Notes under the pieces: model-generated
Seen by the model: the letters and a program-made list of their open reading frames with translations, nothing else
What the model was told of the DNA's origin: nothing
Database searches by the model: none
Source of the DNA: Porites lobata
Taxonomy: Eukaryota; Cnidaria; Anthozoa; Scleractinia; Poritidae
NCBI GenBank assembly: GCA_942486035.1
Contig: CALNXK010000008.1
Coordinates: forward strand, 5,071,001-5,135,000
Length of the DNA stretch: 64,000 nucleotides
Direction of reading: 5' to 3'
Shown here: piece after piece, positions 32,327 to 44,732 of the stretch
How positions within the stretch are numbered: position 1 is the first letter of the stretch
Layout of the letters: every line of letters begins with the position of its first letter
Translations under genes and position numbers: made by a program

Positions 32327-35209
32327 TCATCTAACAACCGACATGGTAATTGCAAGAACACCAATGGTGTGTCTCTGAGTAAGGCGTCTGTTTTCAGTTT
32401 TGCATTTCTCGAATGTGGGGAACTGTCGAGCTCTACTATAACGGGGTCGCATTTGCAATGGAGTTACCAAAATGGGGTCGCTCATTTTCGTTTTTTTGGG
32501 GGTAAGACGGTTCTTCTTATTTACGGTTAGCAAACGTGCCAGAATGTTTGTACTGTAGATGAAAACTAAAGTGTTCTTCATTTAATCTAAAAAATGGGTC
32601 AATTCATAAAAATAGAAAGTGACTAAGTTGGGATCGCGAAAACGAAAATGACATACAGTATTTGCCCAAAAGTGACTAAGATGGGGTCTATAATTGGCCA
32701 CAGAATAGACCTGCCCCCCTACTAAGGGAGGTGTGTCACCGCAACGGCACGTATAATGGTGGAAAGTGAATGCACCAACTAAGAGTCAGGATTACCCTTT
32801 TTTACCTGCGAGTGAACAAACAGTACGGCCAGACAGGCCAGCGGCAAGTACCCAGCAAAAATTAACCGAAGCACCCCCCCCATCCCCCGGGGTGTGTTGC
32901 CTCAACCGGTCGGACAAAAATCAAATCACGATATCCCCTTAATAAAATGATGTGCCAGTTTTTCTTGATGTACCCTGGCATTGTGAGATTAGTATGTCGA
33001 GCCGTCTGTTGCTTCGACACGGTGTGGGCAGAAATCGATTAATCAAATTTCAAAAAAATAAAACGGCAGTTTGATGATAGAAACTGCCTTCTCTCTCCTT
33101 CGCAGAGGCTCCCGCTTAGACTTGCCACAAGTTAAATCGTACGAAGGACTTTTTTTAGAGTCTAGCTCCCGCTTTCCATTTCAATAAAAATAGCAATGAT
33201 TAAAACATAGAAAGCGCGCGGTGGATGATGGGAAGAGAAAAAGAATGTCTGCCTTCTGCCTCTCTTCTTCTCTTTTCCCTTCCCATCATCCCGTGCGTGT
33301 CTTTCTTTTTCCCTCTCCCCAGCCTCCCTGTGACACAAAGAGACCTTTCCCTGGAGAGAAAGAGGGAAATGCATTGAACACCAAGGTATTATTTTACACT
33401 AGTTAATAAAGAGGACAACAGTACTGGAATATTCTTTAACCAACACTAAAAGCATCAATCAACAAAAGCACAGAAAATTTTGACCTGATTTAACTATGAC
33501 CAAACAGTAATACTAATATAGTACGCAAATTTTAGATGAGGATTCACCTGAATACATGTACCACTGACAGTAATACTCTTAGCTACAATGTATGTTCTTT
33601 TTCTTAAGAAAATAAGACTCTATTTAAGATTCTAAACAGCCAATATTTGTGCTACTTACCATTTATGTAAGAACCCGTTTAGGCTATAAACTCAGGAAAA
33701 TGCAGGTTTTCACTGTATTAATGGTACATGTAGTGAACAATAAGAGGCTTAACAGACATTGTCAGAATATATCAATTTTCATTTGCCACTTGTTTGTCCT
33801 TTCAAATGCATATTTTGCTCTTATTACCTGCATTAACAAGGTAAATTTGTGAAGAAAATCCATGTTGGAATTTTAAGATGTGCTTTGGGCTGCATTACTG
33901 AATTATGGCTGAATTAAAGGGAATTTTCTCAAAAAAAATAAAATGTACCGAAAAGTTCCAAAAGTAACAACCCCCTGAAAGTAGCGACCCTCCAAAAGAA
34001 GCGAGAAAAGTTCGCATGCAAATCCCAAAAAGTAGCGACCCCAAAAAGATAATGACCCTTCGAAAGTAGCGGCTATCTTTAAAACAAGGAACGGTGAATC
34101 GGGGAATTGGAATGGGAATGGGAATGGGAATGGGAATGGGGAACGGGGAATCTTTAAAGTGGGGAATCTTCAAAAGCGGGAATCTTTAAAAGCGGGAATT
34201 TTTAAAACGGCGAGGAATCTTTAAAATGGAGAATCTTTAAAACGGGGAATCTTGAAAAGCGGGAATCTTTTGTAAACGATTATTGTAAACCGAGTTATCT
34301 TTAACAGGCTGGTGTGAAATCAATCCTTGCACATTTCCAAGTTCTTAGCTGAATGATTTTGAAAGCGTTGGTCTTGAAAAAGTTTGAATTTGACAGAAAT
34401 AGTAGTCTGTTTCAGCCAATCAGTTGAATCATGTTGAATGAACTAAAAGCGCCCGCGCTGTCAAAATTTGTTGTTGTAGTCATGTTTTTCGTGTCTGTTA
34501 TTACCTATACAAATTTAAATGCAATTATTTTTTTAAAAAAGCACATGACATCCCGGCCAATAATAATCATTAAAGGTCTGATAATAGTCTATCATGGTCT
34601 CCTGACCCATGCTGAGCGTGTACGTCACTTTTTTTATTCGAGCTTCCCCCGGGCATACGTCCTTCAATATTGAGCGATCCGTCCCAAAAGTAATCTGCAA
34701 TTTACACTCCGAAGAGAGAATTTGAATTTCTTGTTATATATTTTCTCTAAAATAAAAGTGCTTTTTGCGATTTTTAAAAATTATTTGCTCAATTTTTCTT
34801 AACGGTCGCTCTTAAAAAGACTGTGGTTACCACCGCTCAGCTACTACAATTTGTAGCTCATTCATCTCTAACCTATTTGCAATGTTCACTCTAATTTACA
34901 GAGAGTGCCTGTAATGGCACACCAGTAGGTAGTGTTTCTTGTGAAAGCCATCCCTCTCTGCTCTGCGTCGTACACTGAGAAGAACGCCTTAGCGGCCTCG
35001 CAATGATGCTTATTCATCGTTGAACAAACTACACGCCAACGCCAAAGGATTAGTGTACATATATAGCTTTGCAATGCAGTGAAATTTTACAGACATTTGT
35101 ATGGAAGAGGCACCACGCATGTCTGTAAATTTTCGCGACTATGAAGAGCTGCAAAAGCGTTGTCAATCAATAAATGTAGATGTAGACGTAGATGCAGCTA
35201 TATTTTGGC
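32327..35209. repeat. repeat block of copy 2, with minisatellite
   Basis: Equivalent of 8254-9925 joined directly to 11335-12420 and then to 13601 onward. The GGGAATCTTTAAAA minisatellite is at about 34088-34270. No gene recognised. Confidence 0.5.
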
Positions 35210-36084
35210 TAGTTTTCAACAAATCACTTTCAAGCTTGGCAGTTTTCTAATTTAAAGGCGCTCTTTCCTTTGGAGTCCATGGATTTTACCTAACTTGTCC
35301 ACATCAAAAGTTGAAAAAAAACTGTGGAAAGGTCTTTTAGCAGGGTATGGTGATATCCTTTTCTCAACTGGTTCCTTTTCTCATTACTGTCAAAATTTAA
35401 CATCTTAAATGACTACCACACAGGCTGTTACATTGCAAAATCTGTAAGTGACTACGGTAAAAACCCACAAGTTAGAACCTGGTTTTTAAGAACCTGTTAG
35501 GCTAAAATTTGCCAGTTAGGCCTCCTCCATACAAGAACCTATTCAGCCTAAAATTTGAAACTGGTTCCTATTATCTAAAATCTAAAGATAAAATTCTGCA
35601 CACTTGCGAAAATGGAATAAATTGACATTCAGGATACTCTTTGGAGACAAATGTGCTTAATGACTCTGACTTCACTAATTTAGTAGGTAGATTTGATATA
35701 AGGATTACGCTGAGTACCACTAATTACTTTTAGTTCCAATGTTTTTTGTTTTGTTAAGAAAAGAAGAATCCATTTTAAAAGAACCTGAGTAGCCTAACTT
35801 TGTGCTAATTAACATTATGTAAGAATCTGTTTAGGCTAACTAAGGAAAATGCAGGTTCTTGCTCACAGGTTTTTACTGCACACACTGTCAGAAATATATC
35901 AATTTTCATTTGTCACTTGTTTGTCATCCAGGTTGGGATCTTAAGATGTGGCTGTGGGCTGCATTAATGAATTACAGCTCAATTAAAGGAAGTTCTCCTA
36001 AAAAATTAATGAGCATTTTGCCAGGTTAATCAATTTGTGGTTTACAGCAGTGTACATGTTTCAAAACATTACCCAACCGGTGCT

Positions 36085-37691
36085 TTAAATTAAAACTTTA
36101 CAAGTGTTTAAAATTCCTCTTGAAATTCTGAGAGGAGCCAGAACAGCTCGAGGAGAGTTAAGAGGAATATCTGTACAATGCTTCCAGTCATTCTTGTCAA
36201 CATCATACACCCTCAAGCAATAACCACTGGAACTTTCTTGGTTCCACAAACCTGTAACATAAATGGCTCCCTTAAAACTTGTGGCACCTAAAAAGCACTT
36301 TGGTGCAGATGTACTCTGAATGGCTGTCCAGATATTTGTAATTGGGTCATACATTTCAATATTCCTGGAAGTTACATTTAAGGCTCGAAGGCTGGTACAG
36401 CCTCCAAATAGAAACACTTTAGCCTTTAAAATAGCAGCATGAGAGTATCTCTTCTTTTCAAGAATTGAAGCCACTCTGCACCATGAGTTTGTTTTGGGGT
36501 CAAATCTTTCAGCAACATCCAGTAACTGATCTTTTGTCCGGCCTCCAATTGCATACATAGTGTCCTTGTCAGCTGCAACAGACAGTGAAGATCTGGAAAT
36601 GTTCATGGGTGCAGCTTCCTGCCATAGGTTTGTGTCAGGATCGTACCTATGCACACAGTTTACTTGCTCATCTCCTATTTTCCCACCAATCACATACAAA
36701 AACCCTTGGAAATTCACTACAGCTACGCTACTGAGTGGCACTGAACCACCACTTAATGGTGTGACAGATACCCAAGAGTTCACCACTGGATCATATCTCT
36801 CAACTGACTGTTGAAAAGCATTGTTGACATAAAGTTTGCCATAAGAAGCACACATGGTATATGAAAAGTTATGACTGGACTGGTCTGCAAGCTTAAATAA
36901 CTTGCCTTCTGTGGGAAGGTAAGAGATTGTGCTTTTACTGCTAGAGATGACAAGACAATCTTCAGCTATCCTCAGACAGTTTCTTGGTGCTTGGGCAAAA
37001 TAGCAGTCTTCAGAGCCAGATGAAACATCTTCCATTGCATCTAAGACCACTGACGTGCATCTTTCATCATTTTTCACCAAAGGATGAGGTAAGATTTCCT
37101 TGAAAACATAGTTGCGTGACCGGTACATCACACGAACGTTACGAAATAATTCGAAAAATATTTCACGTTGGCGGCACTCTTTTTCTTCACACCACTTGAA
37201 AATAGCCTGGAAAACTTCTTCTTACCCCCTTACTCTTATTTCATCACTTGAAATCCACTCTTCCAGCTCTTTGAAGAAGACAATGTTCGTGCGATAAAGT
37301 TACTTGAAGTCTCTTTCAGACATGGAATGACCAAAAAATCGGCTACCTCTAGAAGATCGAACGCGTTGTGTTGCGTGACGTCAACATATCCTGTGTACAG
37401 ATAATCTAACAATTCCTCCATCACAGCTTTGCTTGTGTTTTCTAATCTGATGACTCCTTCTTTCTTTTCTTTCATTTCGCTGTTAAGAGCATTGTAGAAG
37501 AACGGACTTGCTGCACATAAAACGATTCTGTGCGCTTTCAAGCGAGCTTGATCGTCACCACAGCCAACTTCTAAAATTACATCACAGAAATGATCGTTCC
37601 TTCGTTGAACATCGAGCCGTTTCATCATTTCCACGCAAAACTGTTGCACGTCAGTTTCCTTAATTGGTCCCCACGATATATCATTCATCAT
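36085..37691 (-). pseudogene. BTB-BACK-Kelch pseudogene (copy 2)
   Basis: Counterpart of 14695-16431. The BTB half reads from the MMND start at 37691. A 130 bp deletion (bases 15881-16010 of copy 1, junction near 37270) removes part of BACK, shifts the frame and leads to a stop at about 37236. A separate change turns a GAA codon into TAA near 37224, in the stretch after the deletion. The remaining Kelch half (36085-37131) is still open for 348 codons, with about ten amino-acid changes from copy 1. The truncated BTB product could in principle still dimerise, but the reading frame as a whole is lost. Confidence 0.85.
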
Positions 37692-39529
37692 GATGTTGAT
37701 TATGATATCAGTCCAAATGTCAACAAGAAACCAGGAAAGAAAAAAAATAGGTTTCTGTCAGCCTTCCACAGGATCTACGAGCATCAACGGCGCGAAAACC
37801 CGCGAAAATGCAAAAAGTGAAACAAATGCGCATAATCGTAGGAGCTTTCCGCTGACAAGATTTCCCGGGCTTTCTCAAGTATTAACTTTATTGCCCCCGC
37901 AAGGCCCAGAAGGCGAAATCCCGAGGAGGCACTCTGATAACTCGCGCGTATATTAAGGAAGTACTTACAGTTAAAATAATTATACAGTCAGTATGCCAGA
38001 AAAAATCTCGAGATGGTTACGATGACGTAAAGACAGAAAATCCCGTAGGGACCGCTTAGGTACATTTTGTGACATTTATTGTACAGTCAGACTTCGAAAC
38101 TCTTTTGCGTTACGTGTTATCAGTGACATTCTGTACATGTAGAGCAGTTGTTTTGAAAGTTATGGACCAAAAGACACTCGTTTAGCGCAGATGAAGTTAT
38201 AAGGTGCGTATAACTGTGTTTATTATTCATTCAAAATATTTCCCCGGTTCTGATTGGCTAAAAGCACTCACATAATTCACCATAACCAGCTACTGATGAC
38301 CAAATTTGGAAGAATTTTGCGTTTAATCTACTAATGACGTCAAAAGTGCAGCTTCCTTGCAGGTTAATGCCAGGGGACGAGGTTGAGTTGGTCGTTGTGA
38401 AAACAAAAATGGCGGAAATTTCACTCGTTTCAAGAGTAAGAACTAGACGAAATAATAGCTTAAAACAGGAAATAACACCCTCCTCGATCTCCATAATTCT
38501 TCATAAGATACTCAGCCTCATTCATTAATTGTTAAATATGTAGACACTTGGAAAGTCTGCAAGACACGGGTTCACAAATTTTTGATTGGAAAGACACTCT
38601 TTCTCTCTTTGACCGGAATAAGACTCAGCGCCGAACAAGCAATACAAGTGAATCAACGGCTAGCTTATCACTAGCAGAACGTGGACGCTTACAGAAATTC
38701 GCCGTCAATCACATCTGTGCTGACCCATTCCCTGTCCACAGATGTCCTTGCGCTATAAAGTTTAAAATGAGACCAGAATGTGCGAGCGTGATTTGATCAA
38801 ACGTCCTTTCAATTTCTAAGGCTTACTTTCCGGCAAATAAAATGAACTGAATGTAAAAAGTGAAAGAGAATTAGCGAAAATTCAACTTCTAATTAAACCT
38901 TTTCTTATGGTTTCGAATAAACTATTCCCGAAAGTGAGAATGTTTTGATCAAAGCTGTGTAAATCGAACTGAAACTGTGCATGGAACCTTGCGTTTCCTG
39001 TTTTTATGTCATCTATTGTATGGAATACGACCAAGAATGCTATTGACCGACAATATACAGAGCGGGGACAGCTGTAGTGTCAACTATTACTAGTTACATT
39101 CTTCCTATTCTTTGTAGGAAAAGAGAATTGCTCATTCTAAGCGTATCCGATGGGGTGTTTATTCGAGGTCAGCGTCTATTTCAAAATCATACATCTAAAT
39201 ATTAAATCAGTGACTACAGCAACGATCAATCATTTGTAAATCTGGAACATGTTTAGAGTTCCAAAGACCAAAATGTTTTAGAAAAATGGTAATTATCTGG
39301 GTATGGGTGGTGCAAATAACCGAGTTGTGCCATGGGCAGCCCTCAAATTACAGGAAACCAGGGCGTAAAGCGCTCGAGACTGTTTCACACAGACTTCTAA
39401 TCCATAAAAAGCAATAAAACTTAAAGTTAAAAAGATCTAGAATGATGCTTGTTCTTTAAATAGCGATCTCAAAGCTTTTTAACAGGGCGGTCTACCGGAG
39501 AATCTTCCTATGTGAACTAATTATAGGGC
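37692..39529. other. 5' flank of KLHL pseudogene and intergenic DNA
   Basis: Matches copy 1 at 16432-18640 without the 390 bp palindromic insertion. A segment of about 45 bp near 38672-38717 is present here but not in copy 1. No gene recognised. Confidence 0.45.
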
Positions 39530-40142
39530 CATTTATACGAGGAAAAATAAGACGCGTCTTGAATAAGATGGGAGCATGTCTTATCTAAGACGAATACAGC
39601 TCGTATAAATGGTTCGCGTCTTATTTCTGTTCTTGACTCGTTTTCGTGTAAGTGTTACCCGTAGCAACGGTAATCCAACATGGCGTACTAAAACTTAACG
39701 CATGCGTAGTATGCGTTCGCGTCTTAAGGTTGATTTCCACTGACGCGTTTTTGGCTACGCACTTTAACGCACGTAATTTTTTAATCACGTAAACAAAAAA
39801 GAGGCAAGATATAAAGTGTTGAGATTAAATGTGAAGTTGAGCGAGGTTTAACTTTTACATTTTCGTGCGACCTTAAATACATTGCCTCTATTTTATTTGC
39901 AAACGTAAATTTTACGCCCGTGCGCACGTAAAAAGTACGCGACAGTGGAAATCAAGACATAAGACGCGAAGGTCATTTATACGAAGTTTTTCTCGTCTTA
40001 GCTAAGATGCGTCTTATCTAAGAACAGGTGTTGAGGGCTGTTCTAAAATAAGACGCGTCTCAGCTAAGTCGCGTCTTAGTTTAGACGAAATGTGCCGTTT
40101 ATACTAAAAGTTCGCGTCTTATTTTTCCTCATATAAATGGCC
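39530..40142. mobile_element. nested MITE pair, copy 2
   Basis: Same TIRs and same nested element as 18641-19242, with about 27 extra bases near 40056 (an added CAGCTAAGTCGCGTCTTAG phrase). Confidence 0.7.
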
Positions 40143-41056
40143 CTTATAAGCAGTATTGATGATACACACGTGCTGCAATCTGAAAGTTTTAGGGCTTAAA
40201 ATATTGTATCTCGTTGCTAGGTAACCCGGTAACACTATCCAAGTAAAAATTGAATTTCGTATTTCGCGCGTGTCGAACTGCCAAATGCATGAGGAATTTT
40301 TTCGTGCCATGAGAATATCGCTTCCTTTTCGATTTGTTTACGCTTGACTAAAATATCAAATTTACTCCGTAATTCCAGTGACAAGTCAGGGGTAGGGGGA
40401 AAGGTAATTATAGCGAAAAGTCTTGAGAGGAAAACTCATGAAAGGTTAAACTTCTCTCGCTGTTCTTGTTGAAGCACTGAAAGCTGTAGGTACACAAGGT
40501 TAAATAGTTTCTTCGCTAAGTGGTCAAGTTGAAAGCTTTTTTTCTCTTCCTTTTCATTTAATAGGAGTGGTCGAAACTCGAAATCGAAGTAGGTGATTTT
40601 TTATCAGGTTTACGCGAATTAGGTGTAAAACATTTTATTGGCTATAAGTGTGACATCCTGCCTGCTTACTTGATTTTGGCGTACTCGGATAAAATCTTTG
40701 TTAAGCATGCGCTTTCAACACCAGGTCTAAGAGCCGTACACTTGGTACAGCGGGCTCAGTTATGATCATCGAATTATCAATAAACGAGATGCTCGCACTC
40801 AAAAAACTGTGGTCTGACGCGAGAAGACAAGATTGGCTAGTCCAAAAGTTGGGCTGCGGCGACTTCAAAGGTTTGACGACGCGATTCAGGGAGAGCCTAC
40901 TTTTCTCCTCCTCACTCGATCAAGAAGACAAAAGGAGGCCCTGCTCGCGGGATGTAAGTGATGTGAAAAATGGAGTTTTAATTTTCCTTGCACGAATGTT
41001 TTTCAGGAATGACACCTTTTACGTGAAAACTCGTTTATTTTTGTGTGGGGAAATCT

Positions 41057-41355
41057 GAGTACAATCGAACCTCCATGTACGACCATCTTTCGCAAGCGAC
41101 CACGACCATTTATCCAACTGTTCAAAGCACCAAAAGTTTCCCAGTAATAACCCTATAGTTAAAACCTCTCGTAAGAGACTGCGCCCACTTTTTTCTTTTT
41201 TAAATTTTTTTCTTTGTTTTTTCTTTAATCTCTTGTGAGAACCTTCATGGAACTACACTAATATCTTGACTTAGAAATCGCTCTAATTCATTCTGAAAAG
41301 TGGACGTTTTTGGATTTCTTTTTGGAAGCGACGTCCTGTAGACCGATTCTCTCAA
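41057..41355. mobile_element. truncated MITE at duplication end
   Basis: Left part of the same element as 20160-20529, cut at the duplication breakpoint. Its right TIR is missing. Confidence 0.65.
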
Positions 41356-41485
41356 TATCAGATGAACACGAACAGTAGTGTTTTATCAAGTTAAAAAAAA
41401 TTCGCACACCAAGTGGTAGAATTTTCAGACTTGACAAAGCACGTGCTGCGAATGTTTTGAAAGGCTTCAAGCTATGTCCCAGACA

Positions 41486-41539
41486 CTAGTTGTTGAAAAG
41501 GTGGATAGCGCAATTGGTTTCCCGAATACTTAACTTCTG

Positions 41540-41571
<32 letters not shown>

Positions 41572-41592
41572 GAACGTTCGAACTACCCGGGC
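41486..41592. mobile_element. short MITE related to 41977-42107
   Basis: Begins TAGTTGTTGAAAAGGTGGATAGCG and ends GTTCGAACTACCCGGGCC, with internal GGATAGCG(C)TATCC motifs. Its orientation and flank are inverted relative to the element at 41977. Confidence 0.5.
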
Positions 41593-41976
41593 CAGATGTG
41601 TTGCATTTCTCTGATTTCTGTTGTTATTGGTTTGTGTATTGTTTTCTCAAAAAGCGTGTTGTTAAAAAATGCAAAACGAAAACAACCAAAGAACAACGGC
41701 TAGTTAACTATAGTGATGCAAATAAATTGTTAAACTGGACAACACAGTTCGAGCATCTACACGCCTTCAGGAAGCCACTACCCAAAAGGAAAATTTCCTC
41801 CGTTAAAAACTGAACAAGAAGAGAGGAAACTGCTCGAGGGGATTGTCACTAAATCTCGACATAAAAGGCGATGAAAATTTCAATGGAATTGCTGACTGGG
41901 AAGGATAAATTGTCACTCAACCAGTGCTTGGTAAGATGTCGTCTCTTGCAATGCAGGACAACAAACAACCGCATCT
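41593..41976. other. unassigned stretch between two MITEs
   Basis: Includes an open stretch, part of the 107-codon frame 41490-41813, with lysine-rich residues (KKCKTKTTKEQR). Its start lies in the upstream MITE and no domain is recognised. Confidence 0.3.
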
Positions 41977-42107
41977 GGCCCCAGTTGTTCAAAAGCTGGA
42001 TAGCGCTATCCACCGGATAAATCTCTATCCAGTGGATAAGTATTAGGGAAACCAATTGTGCTATCCACTATATAGTGATTTTATCCACCTTTCGAACAAC
42101 TGGGGCC
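41977..42107. mobile_element. 131-bp MITE with perfect 14-bp TIR
   Basis: Starts GGCCCCAGTTGTTC and ends GAACAACTGGGGCC, an exact inverted match. Internal repeats of GGATAGCGCTATCC and ATCCACCGGATAAA make it strongly self-complementary. Confidence 0.8.
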
Positions 42108-42391
42108 TGCTTAATAAACTTCGTGTTGTGTTTTAAAACTACAACACGTTTTGACCGGCCAACGACTTTTTTATTCTTTTAGACCGACTATTTTTCTATA
42201 GATTTTGGGTCTATGTTTTACTTTTCCTGATGTAAATTAGACTGAACGTCTTAAATAAAACATCATGTGATGTTCAGAAGATAAAATTATCTAAAACGTA
42301 TTTCCTCCGAGGATGAATTCAAATCCCTCCCTTAGTTACCTTTTCAGACTGATGAATTTTACCGGGTAAAAAGATCCAAGTACGTGATTTA

Positions 42392-42776
42392 GGCCTCGTC
42401 TACACGTATCCAGTTTTTTTTTGGAAACGGAGATTTTTTTCTCCGCCTTCGAAAAAATACGTATCCACATCTAGCGTACTCGAATCGTTTTCGCCCGTCC
42501 ACGCGAAAACGCTAAAACGATGGAAATACGCGTACGATTGCACGCCTTACAGACACTGTATAATACATGACATAATCATGTAACTCGAATATCTACGCTT
42601 TCATTCTTCCACACAAAACCACAAACCGACATTTTCAAAAACACTCCACTCTGGGGACCGTTTTCGAAAAACTGCGCTTTTGGTGCCCGAAAACGCCGTT
42701 GACGTGTGGAAGGAAGGCTAAGACGGATGAAAAACTCTCCGTTTTCAAAATATCTGGATTCATTTGGACGGAACCT
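42392..42776. mobile_element. 385-bp MITE (GGCCTCGTCTACACG type)
   Basis: Left end GGCCTCGTCTACACGTATCC. The complement of the right end begins GGTTCCGTCCAAATGAATCC, and both run into GAAAACGGAG. TIRs of about 40 bp are imperfect. GC-rich ends with CGTTTTCG repeats inside. Confidence 0.65.
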
Positions 42777-42963
42777 TATTGAACAACATGCCTACTAAAT
42801 AGTTATGAGTTTGACAAATATATTTAAAGCTCTCAATGAGGTGACGAAAGTTACCACTTTTCTCTTCCGACAGTGATACGTACCACTACATGTTTCACCA
42901 AAAAGCGTCGAGTCTAGCTTTGTTCTGTAATAATGGTATCTAACAAAAAATACAAGCGAAACA

Positions 42964-43737
42964 CTATAATATTACACCTAAATGATAATCATACTTCGCC
43001 GTATTATTCAAAGAAGGGTTGACTCTTCTAAACTTTCTATGTATGCGTCCGGTAACAATGGCTCTTTTCGAACGTTTCCGGCCTCCTTGTGCTTGTGTCC
43101 CTGGCGCTTCAAACGCCTTGTGACCGCCTCTCTTGGAGCTTCGTGAGGGATTGGGTTCTTCAGGATCTAAATCCATTGGGACTTGTTGAATTCTCGCTCG
43201 CGCAGGCCTTACTGTCATGCAAATGCGTTTAGCTTTTGTTCCTGCCCGTTTCTCTAAATTCTTATGAGCTGATCCGCTCTCGCTGGTCGTTCTTTTTCTC
43301 TTGGTTCCTTGCGCCGGTGTTTGGGGGCTCACTAGCCGTAGCTTCTCTCTCGCTTTGATTATTATTTCTTTGATCACGTTAGCATCACGTGCGAGCGGGC
43401 GTAATGGAAAGTACGCATGGGCAAATGGTTGCATCCGCAGCTGATTGTTCTTAGTTACAGCGGCGTCTTGCCAGTTGTTATGTGCAATTCTGGGCCCTAA
43501 ACTATCTCCAAACACCTCGTAGAGTTGTTGGTACAATTGAAGGGAGTTAGATGCAAGACTGGTCGAACTCGACCGCGATCGTGTAGAGCCCACGGGAGCT
43601 GGGCGCTGGATTACGCTCGTCCCAGCCCACGGAGAAAGATTGCTGCGCAGGAATGGGTGCGAGTTGTTGACTTGAGTCCCGAGAGAGGAGATGGGCACAC
43701 CAAATTGTTTGGATTTCAAAAGACATCCAGCGGCCTG
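42964..43737 (-). CDS. TAF6L: TAF6L-like, last exon
   Basis: Acceptor TTCTTCAG ends at 43738. A second CAG three bases further is an alternative. About 257 codons, rich in Ser, Arg and Lys, with TKRKR and GRKRSKR basic clusters that could act in nuclear localisation. Confidence 0.75.
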   Translation of the reverse strand, partial: QAAGCLLKSKQFGVPISSLGTQVNNSHPFLRSNLSPWAGTSVIQRPAPVGSTRSRSSSTSLASNSLQLYQQLYEVFGDSLGPRIAHNNWQDAAVTKNNQLRMQPFAHAYFPLRPLARDANVIKEIIIKAREKLRLVSPQTPAQGTKRKRTTSESGSAHKNLEKRAGTKAKRICMTVRPARARIQQVPMDLDPEEPNPSRSSKRGGHKAFEAPGTQAQGGRKRSKRAIVTGRIHRKFRRVNPSLNNTAKYDYHLGVIL

Positions 43738-44732
43738 CTGAAGAAGGAAAATATCGAACACGTTATTTTAATTCAGTGGTTGTGCCAAATAAAACTGCAT
43801 TATAAAACTAAAATTACAGAAGACAACCAAGCATTAATATAAAGACAAAAGGTTTCTTTCTGGATCTCCTTCAAGAACGGACGCGTGTACTAGACGTCTT
43901 TCGATGTCAAGATGACAGCTAGAGAAATACTAACCTACTTCAGGTGCATGACCAGTTATGAGCAAAACCTGAAACTTATGCAAACAAGATAGAAAGTTTT
44001 TCACTACCTTTATCAAATTAGGTTAAGTTGGCTCAGTCTCCTAATTAGACAATTCCTCGTTTTTTACAATCCCTGCCAACCTAAATTTGCTCGCATCTAA
44101 TTCTAATTCTGGGTAACTACCAATAATATGAAGAGGCGCTGTCACTTTTCTTACAAGAAGGGCTCCATAAACTTGATAGGCTTCATCTTGCAAAAGAGCA
44201 TTCGACTGGGTGGTATCGTCTAGAACTTGCAGTAGCTGATTCCAGTATGTGCGCAGATGAGGCATTACAAACTGTTCTAGTGCCTGGAACAAACAACCAC
44301 GTAACTTGCCGTTAGATTACTTTTGGAACTAACAACAACGGAAAATATAATCAAGTTTTAAAAGTCACTATTTGAATGTTTACAGCTCCCTATTTTACCG
44401 TGTGATTGTCGAGATAAATCGCCGAATTCGACAGGCTAACAGATGTTGGGATTTCATGATGATGAGGGAAATTAAATCTTGGGAGGCTAATTTACACTCT
44501 CTACAGACTTCCGGCGTTCTCCACATGAAATATGGATGGGCCACTCTCGACAATCACAAGAGAAAACACAAAACTGCAGTGTAAACAGTCTGATTTTACC
44601 TCTGTCCCCAACTCAGTCAGTCCGACTACTGCACCATAATGTGAACAGAAAGGGCGGCCATCATCTAACAACACTTCGTGAAGCGTCATCAATAGCTGCT
44701 GTTTTAGGTAGTTAACTGGATTACTACACTTC
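42964..44732 (-). CDS. TAF6L: TAF6L-like protein, 3' exons only
   Basis: Minus-strand exons are 44732-44600, 44283-44155, a possible small exon 43968-43939, and the last exon 43737-42964. TAF6L is a TAF6-related subunit of SAGA/PCAF histone acetyltransferase complexes. The first two exons match the HEAT-repeat region (LLDDGRPFCSHYGAVVGLTE, YWNQLLQVLDD, AYQVYGALL). The last exon has the LYQQLYEVFGDSLGPR motif typical of the family's C-terminal half, followed by a long basic tail. Splice phases are 0 between the two HEAT exons. The N-terminal histone fold and upstream HEAT exons were not found between 44733 and the right edge, so the gene is either truncated or has exons beyond the window. Confidence 0.8.
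44155..44283 (-). CDS. TAF6L: TAF6L-like, HEAT-repeat exon
   Basis: Acceptor TTGTTCCAG before 44283, donor CTT|GTAAGA at 44154. It encodes 43 codons in phase 0 with MPHLRTYWNQLLQVLDD. Confidence 0.8.
44600..44732 (-). CDS. TAF6L: TAF6L-like, upstream HEAT-repeat exon
   Basis: Acceptor TTTGTCCACAG before 44732, donor GAG|GTAAAA at 44599. It encodes NPVNYLKQQLLMTLHEVLL followed by the HYGAVVGL signature. Confidence 0.8.

Larger units (their letters stand above)
24677..41355 (+). repeat. segmental duplication, copy 2
   Basis: Direct repeat of 575-20455. It begins inside the left arm of the foldback element and ends inside the 20160-20529 MITE at GACCGATTCTCTCAA. It lacks four blocks found in copy 1. 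It has small insertions of its own, such as about 45 bp at about 38672-38717 and about 27 bp near 40056. It contains an intact cysteine-rich peptide gene and a broken KLHL gene. Confidence 0.95.

Noticed and set aside
34895..35200. Possible CRISPR-like or array structure in repeats
   Set aside because: Eukaryotic DNA; spacing is irregular and the repeats are transposon arms, not direct repeats with unique spacers.
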